Part shown: piece by piece, positions 1 through 8,270 of the stretch
How positions within the stretch are numbered: position 1 is the first letter of the stretch
Layout: each line of letters begins with the position of its first letter
Source of the DNA: Fuerstiella sp.
GTDB lineage: Bacteria > Planctomycetota > Planctomycetia > Planctomycetales > Planctomycetaceae
Direction of reading: 5' to 3'
NCBI GenBank assembly: GCA_029941865.1
Contig: JAPYTO010000007.1
Coordinates: forward strand, 1 to 64,000
Length of the DNA: 64,000 nucleotides
Position numbers and translations under genes: made by a program
Notes under the pieces: generated by a model
The model's input: only the letters and a program-made list of their open reading frames with translations
Database searches by the model: none
Told to the model about the DNA's origin: nothing

Positions 1-62
1 CCAACGGCAGAGGCATCCGGTTTAAGCCCGGTAAGTTGTGGGTTCGAATCCCACCCACGTCA
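1..62 (+). tRNA. tRNA-like, anticodon TAA (Leu-UUA), 5' end cut by window edge
   Basis: Anticodon loop TTTAAGC (21-27) in stem CCGG/CCGG; T-arm GTGGG-TTCGAAT-CCCAC (38-54); 3' acceptor CCACGTC + A62; 5-nt variable loop; no encoded CCA. Confidence 0.75.
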
Positions 63-77
63 TGAATCACAAAACAC

Positions 78-150
78 GGCACCGTAGCCCAACGGCAGAG
101 GCGCTCGGCTTAGAACCGAGATGTTGGGAGTTCGAATCTCCCCGGTGCTA
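78..150 (+). tRNA. tRNA-like, anticodon TAG (Leu-CUA), class I variable loop
   Basis: Acceptor GGCACCG (78-84)/CGGTGCT (143-149); anticodon stem CTCGG/CCGAG with loop CTTAGAA; T-arm GGGAG-TTCGAAT-CTCCC; 5-nt variable loop; no CCA. Confidence 0.8.
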
Positions 151-155
151 CTTTT

Positions 156-240
156 GGGCTTTGTTCCTCATGACGGTCTGTAAAACCGTTGTCAATAAAA
201 ATTGAGGTGGTGACGAAAGGTTCGATTCCTTCAAAGCCCA
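156..240 (+). tRNA. tRNA-like, anticodon GTA (Tyr), long variable arm, no D-arm
   Basis: Acceptor GGGCTTT (156-162)/AAAGCCC (233-239); anticodon stem ACGGT/ACCGT with loop CTGTAAA; variable region contains TCAAT-AAAA-ATTGA hairpin; only 10 nt between acceptor and anticodon stem. Confidence 0.65.
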
Positions 241-253
241 ATCTCACAGCAGC

Positions 254-329
254 GGCCGGGTACGCAAACAGGCAAAGCGGCGAGCGTGAGAGGCTCGTGA
301 TGATGTGGGTTCGATTCCCACCCCGGTCA
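254..329 (+). tRNA. tRNA-like, anticodon GAG (Leu-CUC), class I variable loop
   Basis: Acceptor GGCCGGG (254-260)/CCCGGTC (322-328); anticodon stem CGAGC/GCTCG with loop GTGAGAG; T-arm GTGGG-TTCGATT-CCCAC; 7-nt variable loop. Confidence 0.78.
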
Positions 330-823
330 CTAACACCAGTTCGACCAGTCAGAAGACAGCTGCAGACGGCTGGGCGGAAGCGGACTTAGCACTCAGGATC
401 GCTGTATGCGCAGGAACTGCCGGTATCATTACGCAAGCGATCAGGCGATAGCGGATTGCCTTGTTCTGCGTGGCGAGTTCGTCTTGACCGGCTTTTCAAC
501 GATAAAATAGAACCCAACCTCAATAGCCTCGCCCCGATCTGATTGCGCCAAAACGTCGTTGTGATTGGCGTTTACACGGAAACGGTCGGTGGCGAAGCCG
601 TTCTCTCACTCCTCTCAATCTCTCCTCTTCATTCTCAATCACACCCCTGAGTTCAGGGGATGGCGCAGCCTTCGCGTTCTGCAGAGCTTGCCAACACGCC
701 AAGATTCCTATCTCTCATTTTCAATTCGTGATCCCAACGCATGTCCTGCTGTTTGAGTTACATGCTGGACGTCAGCCATCGCGGCGGATGCGTCAACGAA
801 TTCGCCCTGGGTGAAAACTCCAG

Positions 824-1963
824 ATGAAAACATTTAGTTCTGGATGCCGAAAGCCGTGGCTGACACACAGCGGTCAGCTGCGATTGCCAGCAAACGCCGT
901 AAGCATTGTGGCATGCATGGGGGCAGTTCTGCTTGCCGGATGCCAGAGCGGCAACCACTACTACGCCCAATCCATGCCGCGTAGCCTGCGGCTGACGGCG
1001 CAATCCAATCCACAGGAAGCAGATCTGTCGCGACTGGCCAGCGCAACCGGCGGCAGCCAGACAATCGGTCGCGGAGACGTTCTGGAAGTTTCGATCGCAG
1101 CAAGTTTGAGCAAGGACGATCAGTTCAAGATGTCAGTCCGAGTTGCTGACAACGGGACTGCAACATTGCCGGACATTGGGCCGGTATCACTTGCCGGTGT
1201 TGAACCCCAGGCCGCTGAAGCCCTGATCGCTCAGGAGGCGGTGACCAAGGGATTCTATCGCAATCCTACGGTTACGGTTTCGTACCTCAGCAGAAAAATG
1301 AACCGCGTTCGAGTTCTTGGTGCCGTAAAAGAACCGAGCACGTATGAACTTCCCCCCGGTGAAAGTGATGTGGTTTCAGCCATCGCGGCTGCGGGCGGAC
1401 TGGCAGAAAACGCTGGCGAGAACGTCGAGATACGTAACCCGAACCACGGTTCTTCCGGTCGGCGACCGGTCGTCGCCGGAGACCCATCGACTCCGTATTC
1501 AACAGTCAGTGCAACAGCTCCGGAAAACGGCATGAAGTCTTACACCATCAATCTGGTGTCCGCCGCCAAAGCCGGAACAAGCACGTATGTCATTGAAGAC
1601 GGCGGCGTGGTCATGGTTGAAAAACGTGACCCGGCCCCGATCAAGGTGGGTGGGCTGGTTCATAAACCCGATGAATATGATTTTCCCGTGGGCAAGGACC
1701 TGACCGTATTGGGAGCAATTTCTTTGGCGGGCGGGACCAGCAACCAATTGGCGGACAAAGTATTCGTGATTCGCCCGTTGGTGAATTCGAAAGATCCCGC
1801 CGTGATTCAGGTAAGTCTTCGGAAAGCCAAGAAGATGGGCCGAGAGAACATTCTCCTCGGTCCGGGCGACATCGTCTGGGTTGAGCAGACGTCCGGAACG
1901 GTCTTCATGGAAGCGTTGCAGTTGATCCGATTCGGAGTTTCCGGATCAGCGCCGCTGTTCTGA
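824..1963 (+). CDS. Polysaccharide biosynthesis/export lipoprotein (Wza-like, SLBB domains)
   Basis: Lipobox-like VLLAGCQSG; GRGDVLEVSI and VRVLGAVKEPSTYELPPG motifs; next to a Wzc-like gene. Confidence 0.85.
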   Translation: MKTFSSGCRKPWLTHSGQLRLPANAVSIVACMGAVLLAGCQSGNHYYAQSMPRSLRLTAQSNPQEADLSRLASATGGSQTIGRGDVLEVSIAASLSKDDQFKMSVRVADNGTATLPDIGPVSLAGVEPQAAEALIAQEAVTKGFYRNPTVTVSYLSRKMNRVRVLGAVKEPSTYELPPGESDVVSAIAAAGGLAENAGENVEIRNPNHGSSGRRPVVAGDPSTPYSTVSATAPENGMKSYTINLVSAAKAGTSTYVIEDGGVVMVEKRDPAPIKVGGLVHKPDEYDFPVGKDLTVLGAISLAGGTSNQLADKVFVIRPLVNSKDPAVIQVSLRKAKKMGRENILLGPGDIVWVEQTSGTVFMEALQLIRFGVSGSAPLF

Positions 1964-1981
1964 TTTGTTAATTACACCACC

Positions 1982-4393
1982 GTGTCGACGTTGATTCGCG
2001 GCGGCCACAAAGATCGAAACCACGGCAGGAAGCCGAACGAAATGACAACGTCTCAAGGTCAGATTGCGGGCATGGAAGCAGGAGGGCACGATGCCCTTGC
2101 GACCACGCTGCATTCTATCGCTCGTTTCCTGCGAACGGTGCGTCTGCGCAGTGGCATCCTGCTGGCCTGCCTCGTGACTTCCGGAATTCTGGGCGCACTG
2201 TATTACGTGACGGCTCCCCGAATCTATCAGTCCAACGCGTCATTGTACGTCATGAAGGTGGGTTCCGGAATCACCGAAGAAAGCATGCGCGGCGCCAGTG
2301 ATCCGTCTCGTGCGATGCCAACTTTTCGAACTCTGATGAGTTGCGAACGAGTGATGCAGCTGACCCTGGAACGACTCTCAGACCGGTTCAAGACCCAATT
2401 TGAAGGCTTGACCGACGCTGAGGCCGCAGCCGTCATTCAAGCATCGCTGTCCGTCTCATTTGAATTCAACACGAACATTCTGAACGTACGATATCGGTCC
2501 AAGGATCCAAAAGCCGCCGCCGCGGTCCTGGCAGCTCTGTTCAGTGCCTACGGATCATTCATGAACGACATGAACGAGGGATCCGCAGAGCAAAACCTGG
2601 AACGACTCAGATCGAAGCTTGATGAATTAGGGGCGGATCTCGAAAAAACCCGCGCTGCCCGCAACCGGCTGAAAGCCTCAGCTCCCAACTACGTTGGCAC
2701 CGGCGGTGACGACACACTGAACGTTCATCTTGAAAATATTCGGCAATTGACAGCCCGGCTGTCCGAAGCCGGCGACGAAGCAGCCAAGGCGAACAGCACC
2801 TATTTCGAGTTGCAGCGGGCGATTGCGTCAGGTCAGGATATTCTGCATTTCGCGGATACGCTGGCACCGCAGATCATGGCAGAGGCGCTGGGAATCGGCG
2901 GACAAAATTCGCTTGAAGCAGCCAGAATCAACCAGCTTCTGCTCGAAAAAACGTACGACCTGGAGAATGCTCAACGCAGGTATGGACCGAATCACCAGGA
3001 CATTCAGGACCTGAAATCGCAGATTGCGACGTTGCAAAACCATCTTTTACGCAACCCTGCTGCCAAAATGCAGGCGACCGAACAATCCAGCCGAGCGTTC
3101 CTCGGGCCACAGCTGCTGGAAATGGCAAAGCAACGGTTGGCAACTGCGCTGACAACACAACAGGACCTGCTGGCACAGATGCAACGGGAAAAGGCTCTGG
3201 CCCTGGCCATGGATATGACACTCAGCCAGATCCATGACCTCACGCAGGAAGAGGAGCAATTGAATGGATTGCGAGCACTTGTCGTCGAGCGTATGTCGAC
3301 AATTGACCTGGAAAAGGGCACGTTCATCAAGACCGAAGTGTCAACGCCGCCGAGCGTCCCGAAAGCACCCGTCTCTCCCCGATTGGTAGTCGTGGGGTTT
3401 CTGTCAATCTTCTTCGGTACGGTAGCAGGACTGGGCATCATCTGGGTGCTGGATATTCTGGACGACCGTTTCCGGGCCCCGGAAGAATTAAAACTGCATC
3501 TGAATACGCAGATTCTGACCATGGTTCCAGCGATGGAAGAGCTCTCAGGCGAAGGCTTCGAGGCGGTCATGTGTCAGTCGCGACCCAACAGTACAGAAGC
3601 AGAATCCTTCCGCGGTCTTCGAACGAATCTGGAATTTGCAGCCGGAGACACCGGGCGGATTGTCTGTACCAGTACAGAGCCGGGCGACGGCAAAACGACG
3701 ATCTCGTCCAATATGGCCGTCGCCTTTGCTCAATCCGGCCGAAAGACGCTGATCATCGACGCCGACATGCGGCGCCCGGGACTGTCGACATTGCTGAACC
3801 TTCGTGACGACAAGGGACTGTCAGTCATTCTGCGTTCATCAGGTGAACTGGAATTCGGCGTAAAGGAGAATCTGCGCGCGACACAGGTTGACGGCCTCGA
3901 CGTAATTTCCAGTGGGCCCCGTCCTGTCAATCCGGCCGAGCTTCTGGCCAGCGAACGATTCGCCAATTTGCTGGCATGGGCAGAAACACGATACGATCAA
4001 ATCATCGTGGACGCTCCTCCAGTGCTGGCTGTGAGCGACCCTCTGATCATTGGCCGCCTGGTGGACGGTGTGGTTCTGGTTGTCCGTCCGGACAAGGACC
4101 GACGCCGCAGTGTTATCCGAGCGACGGAATCGCTGCAAAACCTCGGCTGTACTTTGCTGGGCGTGGTCGTGAATCATCTCAGCGGAAACGATGCTGCAGG
4201 TTACGGATACGGCTATGGATACGGCTACGGTTACAGCGAAAACGACGAACATGTCACTGACGAAAACGTGACCGAAAACAACGCCACCGACAACGACGTG
4301 ACAGAAGAACCAGAGGTCGAAAACATATTGGGACGCTCGCTTGTCAGTATTGACAATACCGCACCCGACCTTGAACAAAAAAAAGCGGCCTGA
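1982..4393 (+). CDS. Chain-length determinant/BY-type tyrosine kinase (Wzc-like)
   Basis: N-terminal TM, coiled-coil, C-terminal Walker A STEPGDGKTTISSNMA and IIDADMRRPG; Tyr-rich tail YGYGYGYGYGYS. GTG start at 1982; ATG at 2041 is an alternative. Confidence 0.88.
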   Translation: MSTLIRGGHKDRNHGRKPNEMTTSQGQIAGMEAGGHDALATTLHSIARFLRTVRLRSGILLACLVTSGILGALYYVTAPRIYQSNASLYVMKVGSGITEESMRGASDPSRAMPTFRTLMSCERVMQLTLERLSDRFKTQFEGLTDAEAAAVIQASLSVSFEFNTNILNVRYRSKDPKAAAAVLAALFSAYGSFMNDMNEGSAEQNLERLRSKLDELGADLEKTRAARNRLKASAPNYVGTGGDDTLNVHLENIRQLTARLSEAGDEAAKANSTYFELQRAIASGQDILHFADTLAPQIMAEALGIGGQNSLEAARINQLLLEKTYDLENAQRRYGPNHQDIQDLKSQIATLQNHLLRNPAAKMQATEQSSRAFLGPQLLEMAKQRLATALTTQQDLLAQMQREKALALAMDMTLSQIHDLTQEEEQLNGLRALVVERMSTIDLEKGTFIKTEVSTPPSVPKAPVSPRLVVVGFLSIFFGTVAGLGIIWVLDILDDRFRAPEELKLHLNTQILTMVPAMEELSGEGFEAVMCQSRPNSTEAESFRGLRTNLEFAAGDTGRIVCTSTEPGDGKTTISSNMAVAFAQSGRKTLIIDADMRRPGLSTLLNLRDDKGLSVILRSSGELEFGVKENLRATQVDGLDVISSGPRPVNPAELLASERFANLLAWAETRYDQIIVDAPPVLAVSDPLIIGRLVDGVVLVVRPDKDRRRSVIRATESLQNLGCTLLGVVVNHLSGNDAAGYGYGYGYGYGYSENDEHVTDENVTENNATDNDVTEEPEVENILGRSLVSIDNTAPDLEQKKAA

Positions 4394-4443
4394 GTCGACA
4401 CCACCAACCCCGAAACAATTTCGTTCAGGTGGCTTGATTAGAC

Positions 4444-4500
4444 GTAGGGCCGGTTCCTACCGGCCGTGAAATTCGATGCGCCGGTAGGAACCGGCCCTAC
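4444..4500. repeat. Palindromic repeat, perfect 21-bp arms with 15-nt spacer
   Basis: gtagggccggttcctaccggc (4444-4464) and its reverse complement (4480-4500). Confidence 0.9.
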
Positions 4501-4554
4501 AAAAGATTCAGACCTGAGCGAAGTCAGTCAGGATATCATCGAAGGAGTACAGCC

Positions 4555-7377
4555 GTGTCCCACCTCGTAGCCATCGAAGATCGACATGGTCGATTATCGA
4601 ACACGCTGCTGAACGCGGTGGATGTACTGATCGGTGCTCTGATCTTCGGACTACCGTTCATCATGGGCGGTCGCGAAGCGTGGGGACACTGGTTTCTGAT
4701 CTCAACCGCCTTTCTGCTGGGTGCCACATGGGCCACGTACGCAACGATCCGCGGGTGTCGGTACAGCGTGTCGTGGTTCGAAGTGTTTTTCATCGCCGGG
4801 CTGGCCATCGTCGCGTTCCAGCTGCAGCCGCAGTCGCCCGACACGATGCAGACGTTTTCAGCCGAATACCAGCGTCTGCTGCCCACGTGGCCGGAAACTC
4901 AGACCTCCGCTGTAGAAACGGGCCACGGGTGGTCCACCTTAAGTCTGACCCCCACCGAATCGCGACACGGCTGGTGGATGTTTCTGGCCTATGCCGTGAT
5001 CACCACCGTGCTGTTCCAGCGCGTGCGGCAGCAGAAAGACTGCCACCGACTGTTGCAGTCCGTTGCCATTGTCGGAGTAGCGATGACGGGCTTCGGATTG
5101 TTTCAATGGGCCACATCGAATGACCGATTTTTCTGGTTCTACCAGCATCCGTTCACAGAACCAACAGTCCACCTGAAAGGCGCATTCACAAACCGCAACC
5201 ATTTTGCGCAGTTCCTGTCTCTGACAATCGGCCCGTTGTTGTGGTGGCTGGTTTACAGCGTAAAATCGATTTCTGACGGCAGCACCTCGGAATCGACCAA
5301 GACTCCACAACCACGAAAACGATCTCGTTCAAAGAAGACCGGGCGCCAGCGACGCAGTTCATCGTGGAACAATGTGGAACGCAGCCTGACAATCCCCGTT
5401 CTGCTGCTGCTTTGTGGCGTCTCGGTCGTCATTCTGGCCGTCCTGTTGTCGCTGTCGCGCGGAGGCATGATTGCGGCCGGTGCCGCCACACTGGTGGCAC
5501 TGATCGGTTTGTGGCGAGGATTCAAAGTTGGCGGCGCGATGGCAGGTCTGCTGCTTGGTGGCGGCGTATTGTTTCTGTCTATGCTGTCCTTTGCCGACCA
5601 GGAACAGGTGCAGACCAAAATCGACCAATTGATTTCCACCGATGCGGACGAGATCGACTCCGGAGGAAACCGTCGCGCTGTCTGGGCGGCCGACGCAGAA
5701 GTGATTCAGCGATTTCCTTTGCTGGGAACCGGTGTCGGCAGTCATCGCGATGTGTATTCGATGTACATGGAAAACTACGCGGACTTCGCCACATCGGAAA
5801 TGACCCACGCCGAAAGCAGCTTCGTACAGGTGGCTCTGGAAACAGGGTTCATCGGCGCTGGCTGTCTTGCACTGGCGCTGCTGGTTCTACTGATTCGTCT
5901 GGGCGTCGGTTACTTTCGTAAAACTTCCGAGGCCTGCCGCGCCTGTACGGCCGCTGTCGCTGCCAGCGCCGCCGCCGGGATTCTGCATGCGGTCACTGAC
6001 TTCATCTGGTATGTCCCTGCGATCGTTGTGATCAGCCTGGTCCTGATGGTTGTTGGCCTGAAGGCTGCGTCGCGAAACTTCGGTAAGGATGCCACTTCTG
6101 CAGGCATCTGGTTTCCCCGAGTGGGCTGGGCGGTCACAGGAGGTCTGTGTTTGCTGGCGTGCGTTCAGCTGCAGCCGGAACTTCAGGCACGCATCGCTGC
6201 AGAAAAACACTGGTATGCATTTCTACGAACCGAACTGGAAGTACAGTTCGACGATTCAGACGGCTATGCCGACCTGAAGGAAGGAGACATCGTTTCCGTT
6301 GAGATCCAGCCAGTTTCTTTCCTGAAGTTTGAAGAGCCGGAAAACAACGTGGAACACGCTGCTCGTGAACAGGCGGCCCAACTTGCGTTCGTTCGCGAGC
6401 GTATCGAACATTTGACGGCATCGCTGAAGGCCGTTCCAAACCAGCATCGCGTCCAATTGGCCCTGTCCGAACAATTGCTGCGACTGTTCGATCTGTTGCA
6501 GGAACGCAGCGATAATCCAATGCCGCTAAAAATGATTCGTGATGCTGCGGTCACAAATTTTTCGGATGCCGGTGAGCGTCAGGACTGGGTGAAGATCGTA
6601 TGCAACGACCGTATCCGATTAATCAAACTGGCAGATCAGCTGCTGCGAGACTCGCTGAAAGGTTGTCCTGTTCAGGGTCACGCCTACCTGACGCTGCTGG
6701 ACACCGCATTCTGCACGCAACGTTCCGATCTTCATCATCAGAAACTGATTGATCAGGCGATGCTGGTCCGAGGACATGACCCTCGGGTACGTTTCGTGGC
6801 CGGACGGGAAGCACTTCTCAGTGGCGACAAAGAGACAGCTCTGCGACTCTGGGAATCCGTCTTCCATTCGAATCAATACTTCCGACTCGGAATTCTGAAG
6901 CTCGTAGCATCTCAGCTGCCAGCGGAATTCTTTCTGCAGCAATTCCAGCCGGACTCCGACGAACTGCTGGACCTGCTGAACGTCTACGATCTACTCAAAC
7001 GCGAACGCGATTCCACCGTTATTCTGAATCGACTCTGCGAAGTCATCCCCAAAGAAGCGCCGAGCATTGAGGACGAAGAGGAACGTGAAGAGAAAATGTT
7101 CATCGCGTATCAGGCGGCCCGAAAGCTTGAAGATCTGGAACGAGCGATTGAGATTCTGCAGGTCGTCATCGAAGACTTTCCGCTTTCCTATGAACCGCGC
7201 TACCATCTGGCCATGACCCTGGTAGAACTGGAACGACCGCAGGAAGCCCTGGATCACCTGCAGTGGTGCCACGATCAGGATCCGGGCAACATCTGGGTCC
7301 CCGATCTGATTCGCCGCGCTCGTGAACAGATACTGAAACTCCCGGAAGACGATCACGCGCCGTTGATGCGGCTTTGA
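4555..7377 (+). CDS. O-antigen ligase/polymerase family protein with C-terminal TPR-like region
   Basis: Many TM segments; Wzy_C-like LSLSRGGMIAAGAAT and HAESSFVQVALETGFIG; tail with repeats such as ERAIEILQVVIEDFPLSYEPRYHLAMTLVELERPQEAL. Confidence 0.82.
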   Translation: MSHLVAIEDRHGRLSNTLLNAVDVLIGALIFGLPFIMGGREAWGHWFLISTAFLLGATWATYATIRGCRYSVSWFEVFFIAGLAIVAFQLQPQSPDTMQTFSAEYQRLLPTWPETQTSAVETGHGWSTLSLTPTESRHGWWMFLAYAVITTVLFQRVRQQKDCHRLLQSVAIVGVAMTGFGLFQWATSNDRFFWFYQHPFTEPTVHLKGAFTNRNHFAQFLSLTIGPLLWWLVYSVKSISDGSTSESTKTPQPRKRSRSKKTGRQRRSSSWNNVERSLTIPVLLLLCGVSVVILAVLLSLSRGGMIAAGAATLVALIGLWRGFKVGGAMAGLLLGGGVLFLSMLSFADQEQVQTKIDQLISTDADEIDSGGNRRAVWAADAEVIQRFPLLGTGVGSHRDVYSMYMENYADFATSEMTHAESSFVQVALETGFIGAGCLALALLVLLIRLGVGYFRKTSEACRACTAAVAASAAAGILHAVTDFIWYVPAIVVISLVLMVVGLKAASRNFGKDATSAGIWFPRVGWAVTGGLCLLACVQLQPELQARIAAEKHWYAFLRTELEVQFDDSDGYADLKEGDIVSVEIQPVSFLKFEEPENNVEHAAREQAAQLAFVRERIEHLTASLKAVPNQHRVQLALSEQLLRLFDLLQERSDNPMPLKMIRDAAVTNFSDAGERQDWVKIVCNDRIRLIKLADQLLRDSLKGCPVQGHAYLTLLDTAFCTQRSDLHHQKLIDQAMLVRGHDPRVRFVAGREALLSGDKETALRLWESVFHSNQYFRLGILKLVASQLPAEFFLQQFQPDSDELLDLLNVYDLLKRERDSTVILNRLCEVIPKEAPSIEDEEEREEKMFIAYQAARKLEDLERAIEILQVVIEDFPLSYEPRYHLAMTLVELERPQEALDHLQWCHDQDPGNIWVPDLIRRAREQILKLPEDDHAPLMRL

Positions 7378-7385
7378 CGAAAACG

Positions 7386-7979
7386 TCATTCGATGACTTC
7401 GTCGGGTTCCGCCAGCACCTCGACCAACAGATCTGACAGTTCGAGACCTGCGGCGAGCTCCTGAATGGCCTGTTGCTGTTGATCATCCGCCACACGCCAA
7501 AGCTGCTTCACGTCGCGTCTGCTCTTGTGGCTGCCGCGACTAATCCATGCCAGCTTCGAAACTGCGGCATCCACGTGCGAAACGATCGGCAGCCTCAGCC
7601 CCTCGAAAACTTCGATCGTGACCGACCGACCAAGCTCTCCAGGAATCAACTCTCGCGGATAGATGTCCAGTTTCAGAGTTTCGACGGAATCAAGCAGTTG
7701 AAACATCTTCCGCCCTGCAACAGCCCCGCGAATCGACTCATCCGAATACTGGAAGTCGGATTCCTGAAGCGAAACAAGGAATTCTTCCAGACGATCTGCA
7801 ACCGCAGCATTGTCGATCACGATGTCGACATCCTGCGTCAAACGCGGTTCCCCGAAAGCAATAGAAGTAATTCCGCCGGTGAGGTGAAAAGAAATCTGAT
7901 GCTGATGCAGGATCTCTACCAGCTTACAAACTGTGTCGCGGAACACGTCAATCGGGAACACGTGCAAGAATCCCTTCAA
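7386..7979 (-). CDS. Nucleotidyltransferase family protein (AbiEii/MNT-like)
   Basis: LTGGITSIAFGEPRLTQDVDIVIDN nucleotidyltransferase-like motif. Confidence 0.7.
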   Translation of the reverse strand: MKGFLHVFPIDVFRDTVCKLVEILHQHQISFHLTGGITSIAFGEPRLTQDVDIVIDNAAVADRLEEFLVSLQESDFQYSDESIRGAVAGRKMFQLLDSVETLKLDIYPRELIPGELGRSVTIEVFEGLRLPIVSHVDAAVSKLAWISRGSHKSRRDVKQLWRVADDQQQQAIQELAAGLELSDLLVEVLAEPDEVIE

Positions 7980-8232
7980 TCCAATCTACAATGATTGGCT
8001 CCGATCCGTACAACCGTAAAGCAACCTCCCATTTGAGCCGCTCGGGCTTCATAGGGCCACGATCTTCTTCAATCTGCCGACCGATGGTTTCTCGCGTCCA
8101 GTTGTAGATCGATTGAGCACGAGCCACACGTTCGACGGGTGTCATGGCATCAATGCGAGCGCAGTATGCGTCTTCTATTTCGCTGTCACTCATCGTTTGT
8201 GCCTGTTGCCGAACGTAACTGAACCGCAACAA
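7948..8232 (-). CDS. Small protein overlapping the downstream nucleotidyltransferase gene; function unknown
   Basis: 94-aa ORF, same strand, overlaps the next gene by 32 nt. Confidence 0.6.
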   Translation of the reverse strand: MLRFSYVRQQAQTMSDSEIEDAYCARIDAMTPVERVARAQSIYNWTRETIGRQIEEDRGPMKPERLKWEVALRLYGSEPIIVDWIEGILARVPD

Positions 8233-8270
8233 TTTTCCAGAGTAATGTTTTATCAGACCCAGCCCGTATT

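Noticed and set aside
189-389. 66-aa plus-strand ORF
   Set aside because: Runs through the tRNA-like genes at 156-240 and 254-329
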